From Agromyces luteolus (GTDB lineage: Bacteria; Actinomycetota; Actinomycetes; Actinomycetales; Microbacteriaceae), in the NCBI RefSeq assembly GCF_009729855.1, contig NZ_WODA01000002.1:62001-126000 (forward strand): 64,000 nt of DNA, read 5' to 3'. This document shows, one piece after another, positions 9,301 to 18,220 of this stretch (positions are counted from its first letter, which is position 1; every line of letters begins with the position of its first letter). The notes under the pieces are model-generated. The model had not been told where the DNA came from. It did not search any database and was given only the letters and a program-made list of their open reading frames with translations. The position numbers were made by a program, and so were the translations under genes.

Positions 9301-10031
9301 CACCCGGCGAGGCTCCAGTAGTACACCTCGGCGCCCGGGTGCTCCTCGGTGATCGCGACGTCGACGTCGCGGTAGGCACTGTCCTTCGTGTGGCCGGCGA
9401 AGGAGATGCGCACCTCGCCGTCACCGCGCTCGATGCGCGTCACGATGCCCGTGTGGTCGCGGTCGCCGGAGCGGTCCCAGTCGAACTGGACGATGTCGCC
9501 GAGCTGCACCTTCGCTCGGTCGCCGTCGTCGAGCGGGGTCGCGAGTTCGGGGTGCTCGCTGAGCCACTCGTGCATCGCGGTCGAGCTGCGCCACGAGGCG
9601 GTCGACGCGTACGGGTCGCCGCCGTGGTTCCACTCGTCGGTCTGCGCCCATCCGCGCGCGACCAGCGCCTGACTGGCGAAGTTGACGCAATCGTTGCCTT
9701 CCAGCACGCCCCACTCCTCGACGTTGTAGTCCGACCAGTATGCGAGGGCGTAGTCGAGTTGCGCCAGCACGGCGGGATCGGTCGTCTCGTCGGCGACGAG
9801 TCCGGCGTCCTCGCCCGAGTCGGCGACCTCGGACCCCGGCTCATCGTCGGGCGTCTCGCCGTCGTCGGGATCGATGCCGCCGCTGCGCGTCGGCGACGCC
9901 GAATCCGCGGACGCGACCTGCGGCGGGAGCGGGGGGATGCCCGCACAGCCCGTCAGGCACAGGCCGCCGAACGCGGCCACGCCGAGCAGGGTCGCCACGG
10001 CGCGGCGACGGGAGGTTCGGGTACGGGGCAC
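9300..10031 (-). CDS. Amidase-domain lipoprotein
   Basis: A 243-aa predicted lipoprotein: Arg-rich N-terminus, hydrophobic stretch and LTGC lipobox with Cys29. An acidic Asp/Glu/Pro linker follows (about 45-80) and then an Amidase_6-type domain with YNVEEWGVLEGNDCVNFASQ (candidate nucleophile Cys), GDIVQFDWDRSGDRDHTGIV and FAGHTKDSAYRD. It is clearly paralogous to the C-terminal domain of the larger amidase at 5436-7028, keeping the same DC.NFASQ, GDRDH and GHTKD motifs. It starts with GTG at 10031 and is translationally coupled to the VanY-type peptidase. A surface wall-modifying role is inferred; the bond cleaved is unknown. Confidence 0.8.
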   Translation of the reverse strand: MPRTRTSRRRAVATLLGVAAFGGLCLTGCAGIPPLPPQVASADSASPTRSGGIDPDDGETPDDEPGSEVADSGEDAGLVADETTDPAVLAQLDYALAYWSDYNVEEWGVLEGNDCVNFASQALVARGWAQTDEWNHGGDPYASTASWRSSTAMHEWLSEHPELATPLDDGDRAKVQLGDIVQFDWDRSGDRDHTGIVTRIERGDGEVRISFAGHTKDSAYRDVDVAITEEHPGAEVYYWSLAG

Positions 10032-10163
10032 GCGTTCACGCTAACCGCGACGCCTCTGAGGAAGCCGGGAGCGACCTGCGTGCGAGCGGTGCGTCACCGG
10101 TGCCGTCGGTGCGAGCGGGCGGATGGCGCGGGCGGTCACGCCGAGGTCACGATCACGCGAATG

Positions 10164-10177
10164 TGAGAGCGCTCTCT
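10164..10177. promoter_or_regulatory. CebR/CelR-type operator, upstream copy
   Basis: TGAGAGCGCTCTCT contains the perfect 12-bp palindrome GAGAGCGCTCTC (10165-10176). It abuts the -35 hexamer of the cellobiose transporter promoter. The pattern is that of LacI-family CebR/CelR sites, whose described consensus is TGGGAGCGCTCCCA; here the second pair of positions is A/T rather than G/C. Confidence 0.8.
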
Positions 10178-10206
10178 TGACAGGAACCGGGATGACTGCC
10201 TAGTCT
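10177..10206 (+). promoter_or_regulatory. Promoter of the cellobiose transporter operon
   Basis: TTGACA at 10177-10182 and TAGTCT at 10201-10206 are separated by 18 bp, a good sigma-70-type promoter. It is sandwiched between two operators whose centres are 57 bp apart, so a repressor could block RNA polymerase on both sides or loop the DNA. Confidence 0.75.
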
Positions 10207-10220
10207 CGTGAACCGCATCG

Positions 10221-10234
10221 TGAGAGCGCTCTCA
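10221..10234. promoter_or_regulatory. CebR/CelR-type operator, downstream copy
   Basis: TGAGAGCGCTCTCA is a perfect 14-bp palindrome located about 10-20 bp past the expected transcription start, a classical roadblock position for a LacI-family repressor. It is identical to the operator upstream of the GH6 cellulase gene at 20684-20697. Confidence 0.85.
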
Positions 10235-10302
10235 CCGGAGATCGATCGCGCTCGAGCGACGCGCCCGCAATCCGATTCCACGCACACAAGGGAGTGACCG
10301 TG

Positions 10303-11568
10303 ATGCTTTCACGACGCACCAAGGCGATCGCCGCCCTCGCAGGCGCCGCATCGTTCGCACTCATCGCCACCGGCTGCGCCGCGGGCGACGACACCGCCGC
10401 CGACGACGGCGGCCCGATCGAGCTGACCGTCGCCACGTTCAACAACTTCGGCTACACGGACGAGCTCCTCCAGGAGTACATGGACGAGCACCCGAACGTG
10501 ACGATCGTCCACAACGTCGCCGCCGAGTCGGGCGACGCCCGCGCCAACTACTTCCAGAAGCTCGGCAAGGGCGGCCTGGCCGACATCGAGGCGGTCGAGA
10601 TCGACTGGTTCGCCGAGGCCATGCAGTACTCCGACCTGCTCGCCGAGGCGCCCGACAGCGTCCAGGGCCGCTGGCTCGAGTGGAAGGAAGCCGCCGCGAC
10701 CGATGCGGACGGCCGCCTGATCGGCTTCGGCACCGACATCGGCCCGCAGGGCATCTGCTACCGCGCAGACCTGTTCGAGGCCGCCGGCCTGCCGAGCGAC
10801 CGCGAGTCGGTCGCGGACCTCTTCGACGGCGACTGGGAGAACTTCCTCGACGTCGCCGACGACTACCGCGAGGCCACCGGCAAGCCCATGATCGACTCGG
10901 CCAACTCGGTGCTCCAGGGCATCGTGAACCAGATCGAGTACACGTACACCGAGCCCGACGGCGCGGTGATCGCCACCGAGAACCCCGAGATCGCCGACGC
11001 CTACGAGCTCGTGACCGAGCGCGCCATCCCGAACTCGGCGTACTCCGGCCAGTGGTCGGACGACTGGTTCGCCTCGATGGCGAACGGCGAGTTCGCGACG
11101 ATGCTCTGCCCGGGCTGGATGCTCGGCGTCATCTCCGGATCCGCGGCGGACGTCGACGGCTGGGACGTCGCCGACGTCTTCCCGAACGGCGGCGGCAACT
11201 GGGGCGGCTCATACCTGACCGTCCCGGCCGACGGCGAGAACGTCGAGGCGGCGCTCGAGCTCGCGGACTGGCTGACCAGCCCCGAGACGCAGATGAAGGC
11301 GTTCGCCAACGCCGGCACGTTCCCGAGCCAGGTCGACGCCCTCGAGGGCGAGGAGCTCGCGAGCGCCACCAACGAGTACTTCAACGACGCGCCCACCGGT
11401 GAGATCCTCTCCAGCCGCGCCGAGGCCGTGACGGTCGCCCCGTACAAGGACGCCGACTACTTCAAGTACCACGACGCGCTCCAGAACGCGGTCAACCGCG
11501 TGTTCGACGGGTCCGAGGACGCGTCGTCGTCCTGGAACACCTGGGTCGCCGAGGTCGAGGCCTTCTAG
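10303..11568 (+). CDS. Sugar ABC transporter substrate-binding lipoprotein (cellobiose-type)
   Basis: A 421-aa family-1 extracellular solute-binding protein. The signal peptide ends in the lipobox IATGC (Cys25), followed by an acidic linker and two lobes with VATFNNFGYTDELLQEY, GLADIEAVEID and MLCPGWMLGVI. ATG 10303 was preferred over GTGs at 10294 and 10300 because AAGGGAG (10288-10294) lies 8 bases upstream. Two CebR-type operators flank its promoter, and permeases plus a GH1 beta-glucosidase follow, matching the Streptomyces cebEFG-bglC order. Cello-oligosaccharide capture at the outer membrane face is therefore inferred. The ATPase is not encoded here; a shared MsiK-type ATPase elsewhere would be needed. 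Confidence 0.88.
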   Translation: MLSRRTKAIAALAGAASFALIATGCAAGDDTAADDGGPIELTVATFNNFGYTDELLQEYMDEHPNVTIVHNVAAESGDARANYFQKLGKGGLADIEAVEIDWFAEAMQYSDLLAEAPDSVQGRWLEWKEAAATDADGRLIGFGTDIGPQGICYRADLFEAAGLPSDRESVADLFDGDWENFLDVADDYREATGKPMIDSANSVLQGIVNQIEYTYTEPDGAVIATENPEIADAYELVTERAIPNSAYSGQWSDDWFASMANGEFATMLCPGWMLGVISGSAADVDGWDVADVFPNGGGNWGGSYLTVPADGENVEAALELADWLTSPETQMKAFANAGTFPSQVDALEGEELASATNEYFNDAPTGEILSSRAEAVTVAPYKDADYFKYHDALQNAVNRVFDGSEDASSSWNTWVAEVEAF

Positions 11569-11577
11569 GCCGGACAC

Positions 11578-11611
11578 GGGGTGCGGGCCGGCATCGGCCG
11601 GCCCGCACCCC
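11578..11611 (+). terminator. Strong hairpin between binding-protein and permease genes
   Basis: GGGGTGCGGGCCGG (11578-11591) pairs perfectly with CCGGCCCGCACCCC (11598-11611) around the 6-base loop CATCGG. It starts 10 bases after the binding-protein stop, with no T-tract. Such intercistronic hairpins usually protect or attenuate the message so that the binding protein is made in excess of the permeases. Confidence 0.65.
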
Positions 11612-11648
11612 TCACCCCGACGCATCCATCACCTGATACGGAGCCATC

Positions 11649-12680
11649 GTGACCTCGACGCAGACGCGCCCGACGGTGTCGGCGCCCGAGACCGCCCCGG
11701 CCGAGCCCGCAGCCCGCCCGGTCCGGGTGCTCGGATTCCGCCAGAACCTCAGCCGGTGGGACCTGAAGCTCTCGCCGTACCTCTACATCTCGCCGTTCTT
11801 CATCATGTTCGCGATCGTGGGCCTGTTCCCGATCGGCTACACGGCGGTCATCTCGCTCATGGACTGGGACCTGGTCCGCAACTCCGGCGAGTTCATCGGG
11901 TTCGACCAGTACGTCTGGATCCTCCAGAACCCGCAGTTCTGGACGGCGCTGCGCAACACGTTCAGCATCTTCCTGCTCTCGAGCGTGCCGCAGCTGATCG
12001 TCGCGATCTTCATCGCGGCGATGCTGGACCGCAACATTCGCGCCAAGACGTTCTGGCGCATGAGCGTGCTCGTGCCCTTCGTCATGGCCCCCGTCGCGGT
12101 CGCCCTGATCTTCAGCAACATGTTCGGCGACAACCACGGCCTGGTCAACGGCGTCCTCACCGACCTCGGGCTGCCCGCCGTCCCCTGGCACAAGGACCCG
12201 TTCTGGAGCCACGTCGCCATCGCGACGATGGTCAACTTCCGGTGGACGGGCTACAACACGCTGATCCTCCTCGCCGCGATGCAGGCGATCCCGCGCGACT
12301 ACTACGAGGCCGCCACCGTCGACGGCGCCGGCGCCTTCCGCCAGTTCACGAGCATCACGCTGCCGTCGCTCAAGGCGACCCTCATCTTCGTGATCATCAC
12401 CTCGACGATCGGCGGCCTGCAGATCTTCGACGAGCCCCGCATGTTCGACAACACCGGCGAGGGCGGTCCCGCCCAGCAGTGGCTGACGATCACGCTGTTC
12501 CTCTACAACATCGGCTGGGGCGAGTGGAACTTCGGCCGCGCCGCCGCGCTCGCGTGGATCCTCTTCCTCATCATCCTCGTCATCGGCCTGATCAACCTCG
12601 CGGTGACCCGGACCCTCGTCCGCGACGAGGGCACGCGCGTCCCGAAGGCCGGCAAGAAGCAGAAGGGAGTGCGCGCATGA
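11649..12680 (+). CDS. Sugar ABC transporter permease (MalF/CebF-like)
   Basis: A 343-aa inner-membrane permease with six or more helices (first at about 45-65: YISPFFIMFAIVGLFPIGY) and the ATPase-docking EAA loop EAATVDGAGAFRQF near residue 220. The start GTG 11649 has GGAG 8-11 bases upstream. It forms a heterodimer with the next gene's product (ATGA overlap) and would pass cello-oligosaccharides delivered by the binding protein. The C-terminus (RDEGTRVPKAGKKQKG) is basic and cytoplasmic. Confidence 0.9.
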   Translation: MTSTQTRPTVSAPETAPAEPAARPVRVLGFRQNLSRWDLKLSPYLYISPFFIMFAIVGLFPIGYTAVISLMDWDLVRNSGEFIGFDQYVWILQNPQFWTALRNTFSIFLLSSVPQLIVAIFIAAMLDRNIRAKTFWRMSVLVPFVMAPVAVALIFSNMFGDNHGLVNGVLTDLGLPAVPWHKDPFWSHVAIATMVNFRWTGYNTLILLAAMQAIPRDYYEAATVDGAGAFRQFTSITLPSLKATLIFVIITSTIGGLQIFDEPRMFDNTGEGGPAQQWLTITLFLYNIGWGEWNFGRAAALAWILFLIILVIGLINLAVTRTLVRDEGTRVPKAGKKQKGVRA

Positions 12681-13594
12681 GCTCCCTGAACTCCCCCGCC
12701 GCACTGTCCATCGTCGAGTCCAGCATCCCCGAGACGCCGCAGCGCAAGCGCAACCGGACGACCCGCATCAAGGGCCGCCGGGCGGGCTTCTGGGTCTACG
12801 CCGGCCTGGGCGTGGTGTTCGTCGGCTCGCTGTTCCCGTTCTACTGGTCGTTCCTCATCGGATCGGGCGACTCGACGACCATCAACGACCCGGACTTCTC
12901 GTGGCTGCCGGGCGGCAACTTCCTCGCGAACGCGCAGACGGTGGTGAGCGACCCGGCCGTGAACTTCTGGCCGGCGCTGTGGAACTCGATCTACAGCTCG
13001 GCGCTCATCGCGGCCGCCGTCGTGTTCACCTCGACGCTCGCGGGCTGGGCGTTCGCGAAGCTGCGCTTCCCGGGCTCGAAGCCGCTGCTCGTGTTCGTCG
13101 TCGCGACGATGGCCGTGCCGATGCAGCTCGGCGTCGTCCCGCTCTACATCCTCTTCGCCGACCTCGGCTGGACGGGGCAGATCGGGGCGATCATCATCCC
13201 GGCCATCACGAGCGCGTTCGGCGTGTTCTGGATGACCCAGTACCTCCGCCAGGCGGTGCCCGACGAGCTCATCGAGGCTGCTCGCGTCGACGGCGCGTCG
13301 ATGATCCGCACGTTCTGGACCATCGGCGTCGTCGCCGCCCGCCCGGCCGCCGCGATGCTCGGCCTCTTCACGTTCGTCACGGCCTGGAACAACTTCTTCT
13401 GGCCGTTCATCGTGCTCGACCGCAGCGACCCGACCCTGCCCGTGGCGCTCTCGCTCCTGCAGTCCAACCACTTCGTGGACTACTCGATCGTGCTGGCGGG
13501 CGTGCTGCTGTCGACCATTCCACTCCTCCTGCTGTTCGTCGTCGCCGGCAAGCAGCTCGTCTCAGGAATCATGCAAGGAGCCGTCAAGGGATGA
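12677..13594 (+). CDS. Sugar ABC transporter permease (MalG/CebG-like)
   Basis: A 305-aa permease with six predicted helices and the EAA loop EAARVDGASMIRTF at about residue 200. Start ATG 12677 overlaps the previous stop and its own stop overlaps the beta-glucosidase start (ATGA at both ends), so the three genes are tightly coupled. The N-terminal 35 residues are basic and precede the first helix. Partner of the MalF-like permease in the cellobiose importer. Confidence 0.9.
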   Translation: MSSLNSPAALSIVESSIPETPQRKRNRTTRIKGRRAGFWVYAGLGVVFVGSLFPFYWSFLIGSGDSTTINDPDFSWLPGGNFLANAQTVVSDPAVNFWPALWNSIYSSALIAAAVVFTSTLAGWAFAKLRFPGSKPLLVFVVATMAVPMQLGVVPLYILFADLGWTGQIGAIIIPAITSAFGVFWMTQYLRQAVPDELIEAARVDGASMIRTFWTIGVVAARPAAAMLGLFTFVTAWNNFFWPFIVLDRSDPTLPVALSLLQSNHFVDYSIVLAGVLLSTIPLLLLFVVAGKQLVSGIMQGAVKG

Positions 13595-15072
13595 CCACCA
13601 TCCAGCCCACCACCACCGCGACGACGGATGCCGCGGCAGCCGCCGCACCGGCACTCGTCCGCCGCTTCCCCGAGGGCTTCCTCCTCGGCGCCGCCGCCGC
13701 CGCGTACCAGATCGAGGGCGCCGCCCACGAGGACGGCCGCACCGATTCGATCTGGGACGCCTTCAGCCGCGTGCCCGGCGCGGTCGTCAACGCCGACAAC
13801 GGGGATGTCGCGTGCGACCACTACCACCGCTACCGCGACGACGTCGCCCTCATGCGCGAGCTCGGGCTCGACACCTACCGGTTCTCGACGTCGTGGGCGC
13901 GCGTGCACCCCGACGGCGGCCCGGCCAACGCGACGGGCGTCGACTTCTACTCCCGCCTCGTCGACGAGCTGCTCGACGCCGACATCCTGCCCTGGCTCAC
14001 GCTCTACCACTGGGACCTCCCGCAGGCCCTCGAGGAGCAGGGCGGCTGGGCGAACCGCGACACCGCCTTCCGGTTCCGCGACTACGCGCTCACGATGCAC
14101 GACGCGCTCGGCGACCGCGTGAAGGTGTGGACGACGCTCAACGAACCGTGGTGCTCGTCGTTCCTCAGCTACACGGCCGGCGCGCACGCGCCCGGGCGCC
14201 AGGACGTCGAAGCCGGACTCCGCGCCGCGCACCATCTCCTGCTCGGCCACGGCCTCGCGGTGCAGGCGCTCCGCGAGCGCGATGAGTCGCTCGAGCTCGG
14301 CATCACGCTGAACCTCACGGTCGCGAAGCCCGTCGACCCGTCGCGGCCCGGCGACGTCGACGCCGCCCGCCGCATCGACGGCCAGTTCAACCGGGTCTTC
14401 CTCGACCCGATCTTCCGCGGCCACTACGCCGGCGACCTGCTCGCGGACGTCGGCCACCTCGGCCTGCGCGACGCGATCCAGCCGGGCGACCTCGAGATCA
14501 TCTCGGCGCCGATCGACGCGCTCGGGGTGAACTACTACCACGGCGAGTCCGTGAGCGACGAGCCGGCGGCCGAGCCGCTCGAGGGGCAGGCGCCGACCGA
14601 CCGGCCGACCCGGTCGCCGTTCCCCGCGGCCGACGGCGTGCACTTCCACCCGCAGGGCCTGCCGCGCACCGGCATGGGCTGGGAGGTCCAGCCCGACGGG
14701 CTGCGCGAACTCCTCGGGCGCGTGCATCGCGAGTACTCCGGACCCGCCGGCGTGCGGCTGTACGTCACCGAGAACGGTGCCGCGTACGACGACGAGGTCG
14801 CGACGGATGGCGCGGTGCACGACGTGGAGCGCACCGGGTTCCTCCTCGGCCACCTCGACGCCATCCTCGACGCGATCGAGGAGGGCACGCCCGTGCACGG
14901 CTACTTCTACTGGTCGATCCTCGACAACTTCGAGTGGGCGTGGGGCTACGACAAGCGCTTCGGCCTCGTCCGCGTCGACTACGACACCCAGGAGCGCACG
15001 ATCAAGGACAGCGGGCTGGCCTACCAGCGCGTCATCCGCGAGCGCGGCCTGCCCGCGGCATCCGCTCGCTGA
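13591..15072 (+). CDS. GH1 beta-glucosidase (BglC-like)
   Basis: A 493-aa family-1 glycoside hydrolase without signal peptide, hence cytoplasmic. It starts with the family's FLLGAAAAAYQIEG segment (residues 30-43) after a 20-residue Thr/Ala leader. Acid/base Glu185 lies in TLNEP, nucleophile Glu395 in YVTENG, and aglycone/glycone residues in WSILDNFEWAWGY. It should split imported cellobiose and cello-oligosaccharides to glucose. As the last gene of the transporter operon and directly before the LacI-type regulator, it may also help clear the inducer, as shown for Streptomyces BglC. Confidence 0.92.
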   Translation: MTTIQPTTTATTDAAAAAAPALVRRFPEGFLLGAAAAAYQIEGAAHEDGRTDSIWDAFSRVPGAVVNADNGDVACDHYHRYRDDVALMRELGLDTYRFSTSWARVHPDGGPANATGVDFYSRLVDELLDADILPWLTLYHWDLPQALEEQGGWANRDTAFRFRDYALTMHDALGDRVKVWTTLNEPWCSSFLSYTAGAHAPGRQDVEAGLRAAHHLLLGHGLAVQALRERDESLELGITLNLTVAKPVDPSRPGDVDAARRIDGQFNRVFLDPIFRGHYAGDLLADVGHLGLRDAIQPGDLEIISAPIDALGVNYYHGESVSDEPAAEPLEGQAPTDRPTRSPFPAADGVHFHPQGLPRTGMGWEVQPDGLRELLGRVHREYSGPAGVRLYVTENGAAYDDEVATDGAVHDVERTGFLLGHLDAILDAIEEGTPVHGYFYWSILDNFEWAWGYDKRFGLVRVDYDTQERTIKDSGLAYQRVIRERGLPAASAR

Positions 15073-15117
15073 ACGACCCGACGAACGCGCCCCGGACCGA
15101 CCCATGACCACCTCCGC

Positions 15118-16170
15118 ATGAACACCGCAAATAGACTGGCCGGCATGCAGGGGGCAACCGGAACCGGGGCGCGTTCATCCGCGCCGACCCTCGAGATGGT
15201 CGCGCGCGAGGCGAACGTGTCGCGCGCGACCGTCAGCCGCGTCGTCAACGGCTCGCCGAAGGTCTCGCCCGAGGTCGTGCGCGTGGTCAACGCGGCGATC
15301 GCGAAGCTGAACTACGTGCCGAACCGCGCGGCCAGGTCCCTCGCGAGCCGCACCTCCGGGGCGATCGCGCTCGTGGTGCCCGAGGACACGACCCGGTTCT
15401 TCGGCGACCCGTACTTCGCGGCGATCGTCCAGGGCATCACCCGCCGGCTCGACGACAGCGAGTACCTGCTGAACCTGCTGCTCTCGACGAGCGACCCGAA
15501 CCGGAAGACCGTGCGCTACCTGCGGTCGGGCGTCGTCGACGGTGCGCTCGTCGTCTCGCACCACGAGGGCGACCACTCGCTGCACGAGGCCGCCCACGAG
15601 ATGCCCATGGTCTTCGGCGGTCGCCCGCCGAACATCGCCGACGACGACATCTTCGTCGACGTGGACAACCTCGAGGGCGGCATGACGGCGACCGAGCGCC
15701 TCATCGCGATCGGCCGCAAGCGCATCGGCACCATCACCGGGCCCCTCGACATGCCCGCGGCGGTCGATCGGCTCGCGGGCTTCCGCCGATCGATGGAGAC
15801 CGCCGGCATGTCGGCCGACGCGGTCGAGCAGGCGGACTTCTCGGTCGCCGGCGCCGTCGCCGCCACCCGGCGCCTGCTCGACCGCGAGCCCGACGTCGAC
15901 GGACTGTTCGTGGCGAGCGACCTCATGGCGACCGGCGCGCTCGCGGTGCTGCGCGAGCGCGGCCGGCGCGTGCCCGAGGACGTGGCCGTGGTCGGCTACG
16001 ACGACAGCCCGGCGGCGACCTCGTCGGCGATCCCGCTCACGACGGTCTACCAGCCGTCCGAGGAGATGGGCTACCTGATGGCCGACCTGCTGCTGCGACT
16101 GCTCGCCGGCGAGGACGTGCCGCACCGCAACATCATGCCGACCCGGCTCGTGCGCCGCGCGTCGGCGTAG
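15118..16170 (+). CDS. LacI-family regulator of the cellobiose regulon (CebR/CelR-like)
   Basis: A 350-aa repressor. The N-terminal helix-turn-helix (about 24-44, MVAREANVSRATVSRVVNG) is followed by the hinge helix NRAARSLASR and a periplasmic-binding-protein-like sensor domain with VVGYDDSPAATSS. It stands 45 bp after the beta-glucosidase gene. Best candidate to bind the three TGAGAGCGCTCTC sites in the window and to be released by cellobiose; this is inference from gene order and operator type. No ribosome binding site precedes ATG 15118; the ATG at 15145 is an alternative start. Confidence 0.88.
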   Translation: MNTANRLAGMQGATGTGARSSAPTLEMVAREANVSRATVSRVVNGSPKVSPEVVRVVNAAIAKLNYVPNRAARSLASRTSGAIALVVPEDTTRFFGDPYFAAIVQGITRRLDDSEYLLNLLLSTSDPNRKTVRYLRSGVVDGALVVSHHEGDHSLHEAAHEMPMVFGGRPPNIADDDIFVDVDNLEGGMTATERLIAIGRKRIGTITGPLDMPAAVDRLAGFRRSMETAGMSADAVEQADFSVAGAVAATRRLLDREPDVDGLFVASDLMATGALAVLRERGRRVPEDVAVVGYDDSPAATSSAIPLTTVYQPSEEMGYLMADLLLRLLAGEDVPHRNIMPTRLVRRASA

Positions 16171-16185
16171 CGCCGCGGCGGCGCG

Positions 16186-17100
16186 TCAGGCGTCGAAGCG
16201 GATGCCGGCGGCATCCCCGAACCGGCGGCGCATGACCTCGATCGCATCGGCGTGCTCGTCGACGAGGACGAAGCGACGGCCGAGCGAGCGGGCGACCGCG
16301 CCGGTCGTGCCCGAGCCCGCGAACGCGTCGAGCACCCAGTCGCCCGGACGGCTGGACGCCTGCACGATGCGCCGCAGCACGCCCTCGGGCTTCTGCGTCG
16401 GGTACCCCGTCTTCTCGCGGCCCGTCGGGGACACGATCGTGTGCCACCAGACATCCGTCGGCAGCTTGCCGCGCGCGGCCTTCTCGGGCGTGACGAGCCC
16501 GGGTGCCATGTACGGCTCGCGATCGACCGACTCGGAGTCGAAGAAGTACGCCTCCGGGTCCTTCACGTACACGAGGATCGTGTCGTGCTTCGTCGGCCAG
16601 CGCCGCTTCGACTTCGCGCCGTAGTCGTACGCCCAGATCAGCTCGTTCAGGAAGCACTCCCGCCCGAACAGGGCGTCGAGCAGCACCTTCGCGTAGTGCG
16701 CCTCGCGGTAGTCGAGGTGCAGGTAGAGCGTGCCGTCGTCGGCGAGCAGCCGCCACGCCTCGACGAGCCGCGGCTCGAGGAAGCCCCAGTAGTCGTCGAA
16801 CCGGTCGTCGTAGCGGAGCAGGTCGCCGCGGATGCGCTCGTAGCGCTGGCCGGCGAAGCCGGTGATCGAGAGGCGCCGGGTCGCCTCGGGCGCGGCGTCC
16901 CGGGCAGGTTCGATGACGGATGCCTCGGCCGCGGCATCCGCCCCGCCCTGCCGCACGTGGCGCAGCGACTGCCGCGCCTGCGACCGGCCCGTGTTGAACG
17001 GCGGGTCGAGGTAGACCAGCGTGAACCGGCCGTCGGGGAACGAGCGCAGCACGTCGAGGTTGTCGGCGTGGATGACGCGATCGGGTTCGTCGGCGGACAC
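16186..17100 (-). CDS. Site-specific DNA methyltransferase, beta class (orphan)
   Basis: A 304-aa amino-methyltransferase. Catalytic motif IV is DPPF (Asp32-Phe35) near the N-terminus and the SAM-binding FAGSGTTG (from about 260) is near the C-terminus, an order typical of the beta class (N6-adenine or N4-cytosine). GYPTQKPEGVLRRIV before the SAM motif also fits. The target-recognition region lies between them (about 110-220). No restriction endonuclease or specificity subunit is adjacent, so it looks like a solitary methylase with a regulatory or protective role. GTG start at 17100. The recognition sequence is unknown. Confidence 0.85.
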   Translation of the reverse strand: MSADEPDRVIHADNLDVLRSFPDGRFTLVYLDPPFNTGRSQARQSLRHVRQGGADAAAEASVIEPARDAAPEATRRLSITGFAGQRYERIRGDLLRYDDRFDDYWGFLEPRLVEAWRLLADDGTLYLHLDYREAHYAKVLLDALFGRECFLNELIWAYDYGAKSKRRWPTKHDTILVYVKDPEAYFFDSESVDREPYMAPGLVTPEKAARGKLPTDVWWHTIVSPTGREKTGYPTQKPEGVLRRIVQASSRPGDWVLDAFAGSGTTGAVARSLGRRFVLVDEHADAIEVMRRRFGDAAGIRFDA

Positions 17101-17256
17101 CGCTCAAGTCTGCCAGCGCTCCCCGGCGCTTCAGGGCCACCGAGGCCGCCGGTCGAAGGTCCCGGTCGGCCGAGGCGGGCCCGCCCTACGCTGATCGCGC
17201 GGCGATCGGCGGTCTGAGGCCCCGAGTCGCCGGTGGGGAGCGATGGGAACGGGACG

Positions 17257-17760
17257 ATGCGCGCGCTGGTGGTGTACGAGACGATCTGGGGCAACACCCG
17301 ATCCCTGGCCGAGGCGGCCGCCGAGGGACTGCGCGGCAGCGCGGGCGTCGAGCGCGTCGACGTCGCGGCCGCGACGGAGGCCCCGCCCGCGATCGATCCG
17401 GAGATCGACCTCGTGGTCGTCGGCGGACCGACGCATGCGTTCTCGATGTCGACCGCGTCGACCAGGAACAACGCACGCCAGCAGGGCGCGACCGAGATCC
17501 CAGCCCGGGGCATCCGCGAGTGGATCGGCCAGCTCGCCCCGCCGACGTCGGCCGTCGCCGTCGCGACGTTCGACACGCGCACCGTCAAGCCTCGCCTGCC
17601 CGGCTCGGCCGCGAAGAAGGCCATGAAGGCGCTCGTCGCGAAGGGCTTCCGCCCGGTCGATTCGCCGAAGACCTTCGGCGTGCACGGCTACTCGGGCCCG
17701 GTCGCCGACGGCGAGCTCGAGCGGGCGCGCGAGTGGGGTGCGACGCTCACGGACGCGTAG
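17257..17760 (+). CDS. Flavodoxin family protein
   Basis: A 167-aa flavodoxin-fold protein. ALVVYETIWGNTRSLA is the FMN-phosphate loop (T/S-x-T/N-G/N-x-T form), followed by DLVVVGGPTHAFSMS and VATFDTR around the isoalloxazine site. ATG 17257 was preferred over GTG 17233 because the fold begins directly with MRALVVYE. Probable cytoplasmic electron carrier or FMN-binding regulator; partner unknown. It is divergent from the methylase and stands alone. Confidence 0.8.
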   Translation: MRALVVYETIWGNTRSLAEAAAEGLRGSAGVERVDVAAATEAPPAIDPEIDLVVVGGPTHAFSMSTASTRNNARQQGATEIPARGIREWIGQLAPPTSAVAVATFDTRTVKPRLPGSAAKKAMKALVAKGFRPVDSPKTFGVHGYSGPVADGELERAREWGATLTDA

Positions 17761-17817
17761 CGGCGTGTCGCGGCATCCGCCTGCTGCTGCGCCCTCGATC
17801 GGGGGCGTGGCACGTGC

Positions 17818-18138
17818 TCAGCGCTCGACGTCGAGCCGGATGCGACCGCGGAACCGGTCGGGGTCGTCGTCATCGGCATCGGCCGCGGCGAACGCGATGC
17901 CCTTGTCGCCGTCGCCCGGGACGGGTGCGGGCACGGGGAGTCGGGCCTGGCGGTCGACCTCGACCTGCGCCTCGTACTTGCGCGGCGCGAAGACCTCGTC
18001 GCCGATCATCATGACGGCTGAGCCGCTGGGCTTGCCGGTCTTGGTCTTGTCGGACAGGTCGATCCACCCCTTGCGCGTGGCGAACACGCCGAACGCGATC
18101 ACCGCGCCGGCGATGATCAGGATCAGCCACCAGTCCAC
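17818..18138 (-). CDS. Small single-span membrane protein of unknown function
   Basis: A 106-aa protein: one membrane helix at the very N-terminus (WWLILIIAGAVIAFGVFA) and a mostly polar, acidic C-terminal part with a short run of Asp. No known domain was recognised. GTG 18138 is chosen because the helix follows at once; the longer frame upstream is Arg/Ser-rich noise. It converges on the flavodoxin gene. Confidence 0.6.
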   Translation of the reverse strand: MDWWLILIIAGAVIAFGVFATRKGWIDLSDKTKTGKPSGSAVMMIGDEVFAPRKYEAQVEVDRQARLPVPAPVPGDGDKGIAFAAADADDDDPDRFRGRIRLDVER

Positions 18139-18220
18139 CCGGCGATTGTAGACGCCCTGACGCCGCCTCACGTTCAGGGCTTCCACAGGACCGGCCGATC
18201 GCGCGCCCGCAGCGCAGGCG

